64,000 nucleotides of DNA from assembly GCF_037975245.1 (NCBI RefSeq), contig NC_092580.1:25528501-25592500 (forward strand), given 5' to 3'. The notes beneath the pieces are model-generated. The model made no database searches and was not told where the DNA came from. It saw only the letters and a program-made list of their open reading frames with translations. The DNA is from Apostichopus japonicus. Lineage: Eukaryota > Echinodermata > Holothuroidea > Aspidochirotida > Stichopodidae. Shown here piece after piece: positions 1 through 12,700 of the stretch; within the stretch, counting starts at the first letter, position 1; every line of letters starts with the position of its first letter. A program made the position numbers and the translations under genes.

Positions 1-184
1 TTAACCATTGGATAAAAAAGCATAAGCAGCATACTTAAAGTTGCAGGTGTGTAATAATTTAGTGAAACACGATCTGCTGTTTAAAATTTGCAAATTTGAA
101 ACGACCTGGATGTATGCAGGCCACTTACAACCTGCGCTTACCGCAACGCTTTTTTATATTGCTTTTTTTATACACCACCGTTGG
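1..184. other. AT-rich flank, no feature recognised
   Basis: This lies before the start of detectable similarity to copy B. I see no exon, RNA gene or repeat that I can support. Confidence 0.5.
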
Positions 185-204
185 CAATTTAAATATTTTT
201 CGGT

Positions 205-600
205 TTTTCCTTTGTTATCAAAGTTCAAGTGTTAATAATCTCCTCATATGCATGCAGTTTATCAATTATTCTATTTTAGTATTCTATGTTCCTATCGTTT
301 GTAATGCAACAAATAAGAAGTCGTTTGTTTTAGGAATGATTAAAGTATTATATATGAGCTACGCTCATAAAACATGTTCTACTGGCTGGTCGGTATTCAA
401 TTATCATATACTTAGTTAGACTTGTAATATAACATCCAAATATATTCAAAAACATTTATTTGGTAACATTTGATGCAGTGAGATAAATCTCATGCAATGA
501 AATCAAAGTTCAAGTGTTAATATTTTCCCTATTGGCATGCAGTCTATCAACTATTCTATTTTAGTATTCGTGTTCCTATCCTAAAATAGTACAGACACTA
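205..600 (+). repeat. About 285-bp tandem repeat, two copies (A side)
   Basis: A block starting near 217 with ttcaagtgttaat, followed by a gcatgcag...ctattttagtattc motif, recurs near 507. The unit also contains a gtagacttgtaatataac-like stretch and tgatgcagtgaga. The corresponding place in copy B has three copies (near 43248, 43530 and 43813), so the copy number changed after the duplication. Confidence 0.7.
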
Positions 601-934
601 ATTTCATAACGCTCGTTCGTTGACCTACAACGGTATGATAATAAAATGCATTCATTGTTGCACATTCATGTTTCCAAAACTGCTTCTTCTAAATGTAATT
701 GAAACTTTGTAAAAGAAGCAATCTCATAAATTTCTAAATATATTCATAGACAGTGACCGCTCTGATTATAAAATATGGTTTATATAAACCCATTTTTGCT
801 CAGTATTCATAAGATACTCCATGGATCATTGTACTTCCAACAGGAGTTATATATGTAATGCCTTCCATCGTTCCAAGTTCATCTTTAGTAAAAAAGAATC
901 TCAAAGTTTAACATACGAGATTACGATGTATATA

Positions 935-2488
935 CAGTGTTCGACTTATGGCCCAAAAATTGCATAGCAACAAATTTCGACAATTGCTATACAATATTTT
1001 TGTTGCATAGCAGTTCCCCAATATTGAATAGCAGTTTTGAAATTACCACAAAACGGACCAATGTTGGCGATCAATTTATTAACTAGAAAATGTTTGTTTA
1101 TTATTATTATTTATACTAGTGTTGCTACGATAATCGTTTTCAATATCGGTAGCGGCCGATATTTGCAATATCGGCAGCATATCGGTATCGGTAAAATTTT
1201 GCCTAATTGCCGATAACAGCAAACCGATATTGAACTTTTCTTTTTAACAGCAGAGCTACCTCTACTTATTTATACTTGCAATGATTTGTTAATCTGCCCA
1301 AGACGATCTATTTCTTTAGCGTCAGTTAAACTCAGATTCATTTTCGATTAATATCCATGGAAACCTGACTCTCCGTAACATCTAAAAACACGTCTACGGC
1401 GCGCGAATATAACCAATGACCCTCGTGAACCTTGGCCTACACACAGCATTAGTGCAGCATATATACACTGTACTAACCATTCATTTCCTCAAAGGCCTCC
1501 GTGAAAACCTTGAACGTGATGCATACAGTAACTGCACAGTTCAGCAGTGTTGGAAAACCTTGTTCAATTTCCAGCGAACACACTGCCGATTTCCCGCCGG
1601 TGTTCGCCTGCCTAGCACGCGTAACGTGCGAGCATAAAGGCGTGGTGTCCAGGGGCCCGTCTTAGGGCTATGGTGGGGTCATGGGGTAGAACCCCTCGTG
1701 GGGATCCTGGGGGCGAAAGCCCCCGAAAATTGTTGTCATTTTTTGCGATGTCTGGCGATGAAAAAATTCGCAGTTGAGGATGCAAAATACTGACAACTTT
1801 TTTAATTTAAATTGTCACGAAACTGATAAAAATTTTAAAATGACAAGTTAAAGTAGCTATATTATGTTATAAAATGAAAAGAGATTTAATCTTTCTTTCA
1901 ATCTTTAAAAAGTGCAACTTACAAAACTTCCGATATTATGAAACAAACAACGTTCAGCAAAGCCCCGTTTCTAGACTGCCTAACAATGAATAGCGTGCAC
2001 TATGCGTACATTTTTACAACTGCAGTGTTTAACCCTGTACCCAACTACTGTACCACGGTACATGTGCTGCGAATTTGCCCAGGTACCTTCCCAACAACTG
2101 TGAGCTCATCCCCTGTGTAACACCTGTTTGTTAACATTTTTTGGCACGTTGCCAGGGAACCTTTTAGTTACGTGAGATCCATAACCGCCGAGGTGGTTAG
2201 GCTATTTGCTTTACACTTAACTATGGTAGGATATTATTTTTTCAGGTTTTTTTTTTCGCTATACGGTCAAGTGAATAAGTTGTACATTGAGTATAAACTC
2301 AATAAATTATAACTTCTACATTGTGATCGACAGTTCGTAAGTTAAGGTTTGAGTGTTTGCTCCCAAATCTGACTAGGAATTTGTATCGCACAAATCGGCA
2401 CAATGTGCGATGCTGATTTGGAAACGTCTCGCAAGTTTGTCGTTTTGGATCGCATTTTGCGATGCGATACCGGAAAAATCGAACACTG
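935..2488. mobile_element. hAT-type DNA transposon, non-autonomous
   Basis: This 1,554-bp element begins CAGTGTTCGA and ends TCGAACACTG, a perfect 10-bp terminal inverted repeat. It is flanked on both sides by the 8-bp duplication TGTATATA (927-934 and 2489-2496). CAGTG-type ends with an 8-bp target duplication are the hallmark of hAT elements. Copy B has the unoccupied site, a single TGTATATA at 44246-44253. I find no transposase frame inside, so it would depend on a helper. The interior has a cluster of atcggta/ccgata motifs at about 1120-1240 and a GC-rich patch at 1640-1740 that may be nested repeats. Confidence 0.88.
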
Positions 2489-2689
2489 TGTATATATCAG
2501 TATTACTCCAATAAACATGCTGTGATGAAGTCTAATGCACACAAAAGTTCTTCAACAAGCACTCCTCGTGTTACATACATGCACTTGTTATGCTTATACA
2601 TTCATAATCTCAACTGTATACCATTTCTTGATAACTATACCATGCATCACTCGTTTTGACTTCCGTTTCCCTGGTAAAAAATTTTCATA

Positions 2690-3050
2690 GTTGACCTAAT
2701 CAACACGTTTTTTTGTGTTATGAGGGCCCTGCCATTTTTAATCCAATTTTGAAGGACCTTCTGGTAAGATGACTAATACTTGTTCCCCTGGAATAAATTC
2801 TCGCTCAGTTGCCTGCATTTTCATTTTCTTTTGGTTTTGTTTCGTATTTTTATATGCCTTTTCCATTAGCTCTGGTAAGCGTTTAAGCATACGTAATGAA
2901 CTTGATAGCACAGCACTTGAAGAACAATTCAACGAGAGCCAGCTATCATTTAAAATGCTATGTGGCCCTCTCATCTGTCTGCCGTATGACAGCTCAAACG
3001 ATAATCCCGGAAAAAACGATAATTCACGATCATTATCGATGATAAGTTAA
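2690..3050 (-). pseudogene. Ty3-type retrotransposon integrase fragment
   Basis: The minus-strand frame from about 3047 to 2738 reads FELSYGRQMRGPHSIL and later EFIPGEQVLVILPEGPSKL. These match the FELLYGR-x-RGPL stretch and the GD/E-x-VLVLLP stretch of the C-terminal half of Ty3/gypsy integrases. No reverse transcriptase, LTR or other pol part is seen nearby, so this is a short relic. It lies in a segment (about 2625-3110) that copy B lacks. Confidence 0.65.
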
Positions 3051-3111
3051 CATTTACTAACCATATTTCAAAGGCCTTAACTAAATGATAATATGTATTG
3101 TTTCCACAGAA

Positions 3112-3956
3112 ATCAATGTTAACGCCCCCCCCCCCCCAGTGTTCCTATGGAAACACGTAAAAAGTTCTACAACAAATACACCCTCCCGCATATTATCTAT
3201 GCAGTCCCATATTGGTATCACTTTATACATGATAAAGACAAGAAGAGAATCAATAATTTCCTTAATTTTCCATAATGTCCAAATATATCTTGCTTAGACT
3301 ATAATGTTCTTGAAATAGGTTAATGTTACCGCCAAAAATTACTTTATTAGACTCACCGAAAATATATTTACCTGTAAAGATCACCCACTACTTCGTGAAT
3401 TGTCTGCTCTGAGTCTTCATTTATACAGCTGGACATTTAATTCTTAATGGACTTTTAAATCCTTTATTATCTTTTGAAGTATTTTAATATTCATAACTTT
3501 CTTCTTTTAATCCGTCTCTGTTCTAATCACTTTAATTAAGTATTTGTTTTTCATATGTTCATATTATTGAACATATAACTTATACTGGAATAAAGAAAAA
3601 TAAATTGAAATTGACTAGCGTTAATTAACTTATCTACATTCCGCTATCAACCATAAAACAAAAATAGGCGATTTTTCGCTACAGAATCTCCGTTATATTC
3701 TTCGCTTAAAAAACGTGATAGAGTAAAAGGGCGTCAAATTACCTGTTTGATACACGTTGCATACATCACATACATTCACGCAAAGTACCTATTTCGAACG
3801 AAAAAATGTTTATCAAGCAAGAATATAGGAATTTAAATAATAGACTAATAGGACCTTTGGTCTAGGTAGATACATGTTTAACCATATTGTGGCGTGTATC
3901 AGATTGCCTGAGGTAAAAATGACAAAACTGCATTTTGTTATGCGCATTTTAAAATC
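3112..3956. other. Intergenic DNA shared with copy B
   Basis: Opens with a poly-C run (3127-3138) and is collinear with about 44378-45215. It contains AT-rich non-coding sequence with no open frame conserved between copies, so I call no gene. Confidence 0.6.
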
Positions 3957-4420
3957 ACCTAAAGTCTAGCAGAAAATAAGAGAGAAAAAGGAGAAAAAGA
4001 GGGAGTAAAGATAAACGCCAAGACCTCGGGAAGAGAAAGAGGAACAGTTATAATAACAGCGCCGATAGCTATTATATACACAGGGTAGCCGGTGACGAAT
4101 CGAGGATTACGGAGGGGCGTGCGCCTCACCCTACCCTTACACCGACAACTCCATTTTTGACGTTCCATTTTTCCTCTCTCACTAATGTATCTATATATAT
4201 ACTATATATGGTCTATCATAACGCGTGTGTGTATGGACGCCTTAAACAATTGTACAATTGTGCTATGGAACCAACTGTGGTTGGTCTTGAACTCAACCGA
4301 GTCGTCGGGGAACATGACGCATGACGCCCCCCCCCCCTACCCCCCTGAGCAAATTTTCTTTATGATATCGCTAGTAATTTCAAAATAGACAATGATTAGA
4401 TGCAACTTACAAGGCATGGG

Positions 4421-4510
4421 AAGTGTCATTTCCAGCGATCTGGGAGTCATTTTCGGCCAAAATTTTCTTGTACGCTTCGCGCCAACTCATGGTGGCGCTA
4501 CGCTTAGATA
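4421..4510 (+). repeat. Interspersed repeat, first copy
   Basis: Contains gtcatttccagcgatctgg, then tacgcttcgcgccaac, then atggtggcgct and cgcttagatag in order. The same string of motifs recurs at 5536-5661, which suggests the two ends of one larger element or two independent insertions of one family. Confidence 0.6.
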
Positions 4511-4662
4511 GTTTGCCTACAGGCTTCGCCCCTCCCTTGGCAAATTACTCGCTACACGCCTGTTCGAATTTGTAAAGCAAAGAGCAGATATCACATCATA
4601 TCATTGAGCATGAAAATGCATGCTCCAGGATGAACAGCCTCGAAACTGTCTATGTGTGTAGT

Positions 4663-5003
4663 CAAAGGCGTAGGAGCCCAATTGGATTTGGGGGCTGTAA
4701 CGACTTGCCCGAAAAATGTAACCAACATTTTTCGCGCGCTCCGCGCGTCCAACATGTTAACGTCAATATCATAAAAGCAAACATCGGTCATTACATCGAT
4801 CGCATGGCATCGTGTACCGTAAGGTCCCTGAAAGTTGCGCAGTATACCATGGGATGCTAGTGTAAACAACGAAATGTCTTATGTAGCTGGAGAAAGAGCA
4901 TACAGGTCCAATTATGTCAACACTCTCTCTTTTACAGTAGTAATAACGAATTAGTCGGCCAAGCTTAGAACTTTATTTGCAGCCCCCGCCCCGCCTCCTA
5001 CGC
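4663..5003. mobile_element. MITE-like element with long target duplication
   Basis: This is a 341-bp element. The ends are inverted copies: ggcgtaggag near 4667 and ctcctacgc at 4995-5003. Both flanks carry ctatgtgtgtagt (4650-4662 and 5004-5016), 13 identical bases that I read as a target duplication of about 9-13 bp. A duplication in that range would fit a Mutator-like source. It has no coding capacity and sits inside the copy-A-only insertion. Confidence 0.6.
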
Positions 5004-5535
5004 CTATGTGTGTAGTGTTCGGTTTCGAAATATCTGATATCGGAAATATCTCGTATTTTTCATTTCCTTCAACGAAGTTTTATAATAGCCGTTATAAGAG
5101 GTTTTAATATTTCTACACCAATAAATTAACTGTGTCTGAATTTTCGAAAATTTCCTGACCAACATTCTTCATCATACTTCCTTCTACTAGTGCAATTTTG
5201 ACCTGTCTGTTAGAGGTTGAAGGAGGTTTTTCTATATTGGTTGTCCATACATTGAATTTTGTGTAACATTATGGGTCTGTTTTGAAGTGATTTTATTCAC
5301 GAGAAATGTGAATTTTCAAATTCTGAACAAATAATGGGCTTAAAACCTTGAACAGTGGGGCTTTCGGATATTGCGGGCCGTGACGTAGAATCACCTACAA
5401 AAGCAATGAGGTCGAACATGATGTGTGACTGGCGACAATCTTCAAAAAGGTTATGGATGGGAAAAAAAAACTATTGGGAACTACTTGGTTCTCAGACAAA
5501 ATGTACATCTGGTTAGTCATTTTCAAGCCCGAGAA

Positions 5536-5661
5536 GTGCCATTTCCGGTGATCTGGTGGGTATCAAAACAAGTGCCATTTCCGGTGATCTGGTGGGTATC
5601 AAAACCAGAATTTTTTTTTTTACGCTTCGCGCCAACCGATGGTGGCGCTCCGCTTAGATAG
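5536..5661 (+). repeat. Interspersed repeat, second copy, with 36-bp tandem duplication
   Basis: The stretch agtgccatttccggtgatc...atcaaaac occurs twice in direct succession (about 5536-5605). It is followed by the tacgcttcgcgccaac and cgcttagatag motifs shared with 4421-4510. Confidence 0.65.
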
Positions 5662-5698
5662 TAATTCGCGCTCCCCGGGTTAGAAAATCCTGGATACG

Positions 5699-8600
5699 CC
5701 CCTGATACACTAAGGCAAACATATAAACCAGGCATCACTATTAATGTCATACCATGTCATGACATTTTGTGTTGTACCGTGACGAAATTGAAGCAATATA
5801 TTACTTTGATATGTTACTTGTACAAAAACGTACAACTTCTGCATTAATCAAAGGGCATATTCATTTATTTTGGCCATTTTCATATATTTTTGCCGTCTTT
5901 ATCTATCGGTTTATGTAAGTTGAGACGCGATCTACATCTTCCCAATGTACACAAGAATGTGAATTATTTACACAATACATATGTTTTTGGGTTTTTAACT
6001 TGTTTAGAACGAAATGTATCTCAAGTGTTGTCCAAGAGTTACATTAAAGAAGCATAAATCGATGGGTTTCTTAACTGCAAAAGATATCTTGAGGTTATTT
6101 AAATTAGTTATAACTATTGCAAGGTTAATACTTCCTGTTGTTTTCAGTTTCACTCTGATAAATAGTAGGAAATAAAAGTAGGAACATTTCAAACTTTTTA
6201 TTCCTGGTTAGCCGCATAAAGACTTAAATCAAACATACAGCTCAACATTGATTTATTTCTGATCAATCACTGACAAATGCTAGTGGTACAACAATTCAGT
6301 TGGAAGCGTGTTAATATATCAGGATTGGTTAGTGATATGAAGTTTATTACCAATACATTAAAAGTTAATTGACGAAAATAGGAATATACTGGGAATATTT
6401 GATAGCCGACATTACGTATGCAAATATAAAAAAAATCGATAAATCGATAAGAAAGCTTCCATTAACGTTGATCTTACCCCAACTCAGGGCATCATAATAT
6501 ATGGCCATAGTCATTTAATATTTGTGCTCATGAAGAATAGGGATCCATTGAGCTCGAGAAGAAGGGAATTTTCATTTCGGTACAACTTTGGATTGTTGGA
6601 TTAGATACAGCTGTGGACTATATCGTTAGAGCCTGTATCACAATGGTTTATCATTCACTCATCGTAACTCTTCTTTGGTAAATATAGGAATAAGCCAAAT
6701 GTCACTGCAACGTTAATCAGATACTGCAAGTACGAGGAAGGTTTCTGCATGCTGGCTTGTATAGTCAAACTGTGATCACTCCGAAATATGCTTATCATGA
6801 GAAGCATATATTAGAAAGTATCATTAAATGATCCAGTTTACATTTTATTAACTTCCACATATAGATCAAGCTTAAATGGATTGTATTTTAAAGATACGTG
6901 TTGATCTTTACCACCTACATGTTGAAACGTGAAAAGCCATAAATGTAATACAATTTCATTGATTTTAGCTTGATGGAGTGACTATAGTTACACAATTTTA
7001 ATAATCATACACTAACTGCATCATCTCTATTAAACAGGATGAAATATTTCCTTTTTTTAAATATTTACATACAAGGAGCGCAATTTTATTCGTAGTTTCC
7101 TGTTGCTCAATAAACAGATGGTACCAATACTTTATCCTCAGGATGACATGAACGCAAGTTGCCACAAATTACAACAACAACGTGAGACGTTCAAGAACTA
7201 TTGAATCGAATTGCAACGATAAACAGTTCTGAAGAATGAAATTACTCTTAAAATCCCCATTTCTTTAATCAATTTTCTTCTTTCCAATCTATAACCAGAT
7301 GATGGGATGTTTTCTGACGTCGATCTCAGCACTCGATTTAGCGTGTTTGTGCTTTCATATAACATTTCTTTATTAAAATTGCCTGTATTACTGCTGAATT
7401 AACATAAGCTTATTTTCTGTATATAATATTTTGTTCCATGTACTTAGCTAAATTGTCAGTTTCAACCGTTCAGTTTTCAGACAACAAAGTTTTCTTTAAA
7501 TGAAAATGGTAAGCTACTGGAACTAGTTTTTTTTTTCAGGACGATTCGAATATCATGCGATACATTCTAATCCTATATGTTAAAAACGATGCCGGTCAGT
7601 ATGACTTCTTATGAAGGCTGAAAATATGTCACCATAAAGTATTTCCCTTTGCAGTCCCTGAGAGATTCAACATATTGCATCGAAAAAATTGTTAGAAGCG
7701 GTTTGAGAACTGTACGGTAAATTGGACGTGGTCCAGTTCTTACGTCTGACAGTCATGATTTTATCAAATTTCCATGATTTGGTGACATTTCGAATACATT
7801 AATCATTAGAAGTTTCCTTAAATGTGTATTGTATAATTATTTCTATTCCCTTTACTTGACTTAATAAAGTATGTGTAACCCGCTAACTGTCAGAAGGGAC
7901 ATAATAGAAAGTGTACAGCTTACTATAAAGTGAAATATGCGGGTATTGAAACACGTGTCAGCTGCTTGGAAAATCTAACAGTGCAGAAAAGGACTATTGA
8001 CGAACGACACGCTCAGAACTGCATCACATTCCCAACAAAGGTAGGAGGAGTTTGTTTTTGCTATAAATGTATTAAAATCCTACTCTCCGGGTCAAATTAT
8101 TATAACCCAGGGCCTCTTTCAACATACTAACCTGGAACCTTGGCCCAATCCAACGTATGTCCCCGCCCAGTGCACCACCTAATCTGGAATCCCAAAGGAA
8201 GATATTTGTGTTTACTAAATGTATAAAAACTACGTAATTCTGATTCATAATAAAATAGGTTTCGGGTTGTCAATTTTTTCTGCTCTTGTAGAAAATCTTG
8301 TAGAAAATTTTTCAACCTTGCATCACACTTACATCCACAGCGTCACATTGCTCTCACTAATTTTCTATTTATTCATGCCAACATACAGCCTTAAATTGGG
8401 CGGTAGTTTAGCTAATAAGCTCACATAAGAGAAAGTAAGTTCAAAGGCTGCCATGCATAATAGTTAATGTTCCTGAGTCGCAAGTATCGGGAGATCACTT
8501 ATGGTGGGGTCACCGGGGTTACCGAAAGTCCAAATTTAAGGAAAGGGTAAACAACTGTCTCTCTGTGCGTGTTTGCGTGTGTTTGCGTGTGCGTGTGTTT

Positions 8601-9662
8601 TCGGATCCCAATTGCTTTGTTCATTGCTCGATTCCTAACAAAGCCTTCACGATAGCATTCTTCTGAGGATGTGATGATTCTTTGTTGAAGTACTCAGTTT
8701 AGATGTAAAACAAGTGCAACATCGCGAAAGTATGTCATCATCTCAAAACTTGTGTCAAGCACTTCACCTATACTACTTATCCGATATTCTTCTCAATTCG
8801 TTACTTTCATATTGGCATTTCTTTATGTGAAAATATCAAAGTAAACCACTCAAAACTCGTTTTCTTTTTGTTTACTTTTCCATAGGTCTACGCAAATTGA
8901 ACTTTCGTAATCATTTCTAACGAATCACAACTGCAGTAACCAAAAATGTTGAAAAGTGTTGAATGCATTGTTACAATAATAACGTTTCACATTCAGGAGT
9001 ACATGCAGTGCTCTATAATACGTGCTGAGCAATAGTCATGATGTATAGTACAGCAACTCTCCATATTTTGACGTGTTTCATGTCCTTACAACATTATTGC
9101 GAAACCGATGCCTTTCAAATTCTGCACCAAGTATGAATTATCTTCTGACATGCTCAAGTAGAATACTTGGGCTGTCACGAAATATATTTTGTTTACAATA
9201 CAAAATACATATTTGCTTAGTTCCTACCGCAAATGGTATGTTTCGATTATAGGCAGGTACTTTTGGCTGGAGTGTGTAAAAATATAGCAGTTTGCTTACA
9301 TTAGAACTGACACTTATACCTGTGGGTATATGCTACCGTGGAACAGCAAGCCCAGTACATACATTTACAACGAAGCTTATGTATGGAAAATACGTTACAG
9401 TTGAATCTCGTACTGATGTTATGAAAACACGCAGGTAAGATAACATTCCCATTATATGAAGACAACAATGGTCTCGTTTGGTGGTTTTAATCTCCGTTAT
9501 ATTTATGATGATGATTCGCATATATTTAAATTAACGTAGCTGTTATTTATACCAAACAGGTTTCAATAATGCAGTTGATCTTCACTGTTTACTTGCAATC
9601 TTACACAGTGGTTTTCTTTATTCGATAATTCTGCAGGTCCTAGTTGGTTAACTAGTTGGTTC
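5699..9662. other. Intergenic DNA upstream of the receptor, shared with copy B
   Basis: Collinear with about 45235-50201 apart from a divergent or substituted piece (about 7370-7740 here, about 46975-48270 there). I find no conserved open frame or RNA gene. The last few hundred bases should contain the promoter. Compared with copy B, about 110 bases are missing just before the leader exon (near 9609). Confidence 0.6.
6148..6165 (+). other. Terminal-exon-like sequence FHSDK-stop (copy A)
   Basis: After a good acceptor (gttgttttcag), the 18 bases read TTT CAC TCT GAT AAA TAG. The first five codons are the same as those of the proposed last exon of the receptor at 42125. It lies downstream of where an upstream paralogue's tail would be and may be its alternative last exon or a relic. 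The copy at 45719-45736 is identical. Confidence 0.4.
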
Positions 9663-9741
9663 ATGCCGTGTGGAACTATGGCTGTCACAGAATGGTATAT
9701 GTCTTATTTCTTACTGTGTCTACTCCTTACATCGGTTACAG
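9663..9741 (+). CDS. Receptor exon 1: signal peptide
   Basis: Encodes MPCGTMAVTEWYMSYFLLCL and then LLTSVT plus the first base of the next codon. The hydrophobic core and the small residues before the junction are typical of a secretory signal. The donor is acag|gttagt, phase 1. Joined to 13529, the split codon becomes GCG (Ala), a plausible cleavage site. An internal ATG at 9678 could also start the protein. The exon is conserved in length (79 nt) with 50202-50280. Confidence 0.82.
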
Positions 9742-12700
9742 GTTAGTTCAATTTCGGTACTTCAACTACGTGCCGTAATCAATAATTAGATCCAAAAAAT
9801 ATATCAATGTCTCAATTTATGAAAAACTAAGATAATAAGATTGCCATAATATTTAGAATAAAATTGATCACATTTTCAATATTGATCAATAAACACTGTT
9901 GTTACTTGCTCTAAACTTCCAAACACTTATCTGACCACTCAACAATCTAATTCACTGCCTACGGTGTTCTATCTTCTGAAAGACGAACATTTTGTCTAAA
10001 GTGAATGTTCACGGTAAGAACAGCAAGTTGCCGCATCTAAAGTTATTTTGTTCCGCCATGATAAATACTGCTACATTAGCAATCTCTATTGTAATGGATT
10101 CGAGAAATTACTGTAGTAATGAAACTTAAAGTTGACGCCTAGTGGTAAAATGTGTTTAGACATCAGGGTCACCTTGGTTTTGGAAATGGTGATATACTTT
10201 TCTAACTAACTCTGTGATAACGCCACTGCCCAGTGTGTAAAATAAAGGCATATGTTGTTTACTCTATTATATTTTAAAGAACATATGACCTTCAACGATC
10301 GCACATAATGCCATTAAAAAATGAGAGCGCAATGGTTTCATTAATATCAGATTTTTATAAACATGTTTAAAAGTTTGCTAGATATCGTAAGTTAAGGACA
10401 AAGTCTCTTTCGAATCCATTCGATATACCTAGTCAGTAAAGGACTATTAATATATTTGCCAGTAGCAACTTTAGTGTATTTAGAATATTACATATTTATT
10501 ATAAGCACGTAGAGTATCTACTGCATTTGCACGACAGGATGTATGACGTACAACGCTTTGATACAACGAAATTGTCAGACGACCGGAAGGCGAAGCCTAG
10601 CATTATTGGTACTACCACCACAGACATGAATGCATAGAAGCCATATCGTACCAGCTGACACCAAACGCTTTGCAGCTCTATGAAATTCGCTCGCGCCATT
10701 TTAGTACACCTGAAACAATGACTCGCTAAGGGTGCTTACGTTATAGTTATACTAGGTAAAATGAATTACAACGTAGATAACTTACGGATATTTAGCCGCT
10801 GCTTAGACAGTTGTTCTTATTTTTTGAAACAAAAATATCAATGTTATAATTCTTACGTTAGACCCTTAATTAGATACATAGGGCACAATGCCCAGCCGTC
10901 TATATCGTTTACCTAGATCATTTTTATTAGAACGAAATGTGTGTGAGACGGCTTACAGAATAGTTTGGGACCCTGGTGAGCATGTACTCCGAGTTGGAGT
11001 GGCTCCAATAACTAAATGTGAGCCATAATACTGATGTGTTGTTACTTGTGAATGTTTCGTCACATGATGGCTGGACATATTAAGGGGATGGGAGAACAAA
11101 GTGGAGGTGGGAGGGGGGGGGGGTATGGGCTCCAGCCTGGCTACCGGATTGCTGAGGAAGGCTTAATATTCAAATGGAACCATATAGCCACTTTACACAT
11201 ATGCGAAGTAAATGATAACAAATTGATATACACTGCAAAGTCATTGTGGTAAAACATTTTCTGTAGCAGTTTTTAACTAAAATTGTATTTCACAGTAATG
11301 AAACATTCAAGATTCTAATGTTGCGGTGTATAAGTTGATGAGGCATGTGCTTGGAAAATAGGTCAAAACCCACTTACTGCACATCTACAAAACGATTTTG
11401 GATAGAACTTCCCAAAATATATTTCTCTGCACTTTCTGGCTATATTCAATCAATGGGCGTATCAGAATATCCAAGTGGACACAAGTATAAACATAATTGA
11501 AAAAAGTCAAGATTGAGAAACAATAGGCCTAGATAACCTCTCTAACAATATCAAACTCATCCCCCTGCCCCCGCCCCCCCCCCCCTCCACCATAAATGAA
11601 ATGGTTATATACTCTATTTTAATGATAATATTTTAAATGTCGCTTAACGATGATTAACGTGCTGTTTCTAATTTGTTACCATGTCCATGCCATTACTGAA
11701 GAATATTTAAGTTACAAGGCATCAACTTAGATGTATGCCTACAAACGTGTATTGCATGTGTCTACACGGTACATTGTTGTCTACTTACAATAACTTTCTA
11801 CTGTAATATTATGTTGCTTCGTTTTGCAATTAATCTCTAAGTTTTCGCCGATGTCTGCGGTGGTGCATAGTGACTCAAATGTGCATACATGTCTTGAATT
11901 ACAATTTATCACTTTATAACCTCAAAAAATGCATACATATTACCATTTGTCATTTGTTTGGAAGGTACAAGAACTCCGACGTGTTGCAAGCGACAAGCCG
12001 GGATTGGTTTCTATTTATTAATTTTTGTGGTAACGACGTTAAATAACCATGGTGAATACTATCGGTAGGAGTCACAGAAATTAATACATAGAAGCCACTT
12101 CGGGCTTGTAGCTTGCAGCAAATTAAAGATCAACAGCTCATACAAAGCAGCGTCAATCTACACTTCTCGTTTACGTAGAGACTTCACGTTAGGCGATGAG
12201 GTGCCCAATTAATTTTCCAGGTTTTAAGAAAGTCTTAAAATAAAACAAATGCTCAGAAGTTTGAGACAATTTCTGTAAAGCCGTCTCCCCTACATTTCGG
12301 TCTAATCAAATCAGCATGATGAGCGATAGAGACGCTTTGGCTTTGTGTTATATGTATTAAGTAAAGGCCTAACGTAAGATTGTACAACATTTAGAAACAT
12401 GAGAGATTTATTTTTTAAAAAGTAAGAACAACTGTGAAAGCAGCTGCTAAATACCCGTGAGTCTTAATTCATTTCAAATTCAACGATAAGATTAGGATTC
12501 GTCGAAACACCAAACCTCCAAATAGCTGCAAAGAGTATTGTTGTAGGCAGGTGCGATATGGCTGATATGTATTAACTTCTATGTCACTAACTAGTCTAGC
12601 CTAAGAAGGCCAGCCGTTCGATGTTGACAATAAAACCCAAATGGCTAGAGCACAGCGTCAAATCATTACAGTAGAAATTGTACTTGCTTATAATACATAT

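Larger units (their letters stand above)
3957..5698. mobile_element. Composite repeat insertion found only in copy A
   Basis: Similarity to copy B stops at cattttaaaat (about 3950, matching 45210) and resumes at acactaaggcaaac (about 5705, matching 45236). Copy B has only about 20 other bases between. The inserted 1.74 kb holds two same-orientation copies of a short repeat (about 4421-4510 and 5536-5661) and a MITE-like element (4663-5003). I see no transposase or reverse transcriptase frame, so the class is undetermined. Confidence 0.65.

Noticed and set aside
205-900. CRISPR-like direct repeats
   Set aside because: The repeats are about 285 bp with no short-repeat and spacer pattern, and the genome is eukaryotic.
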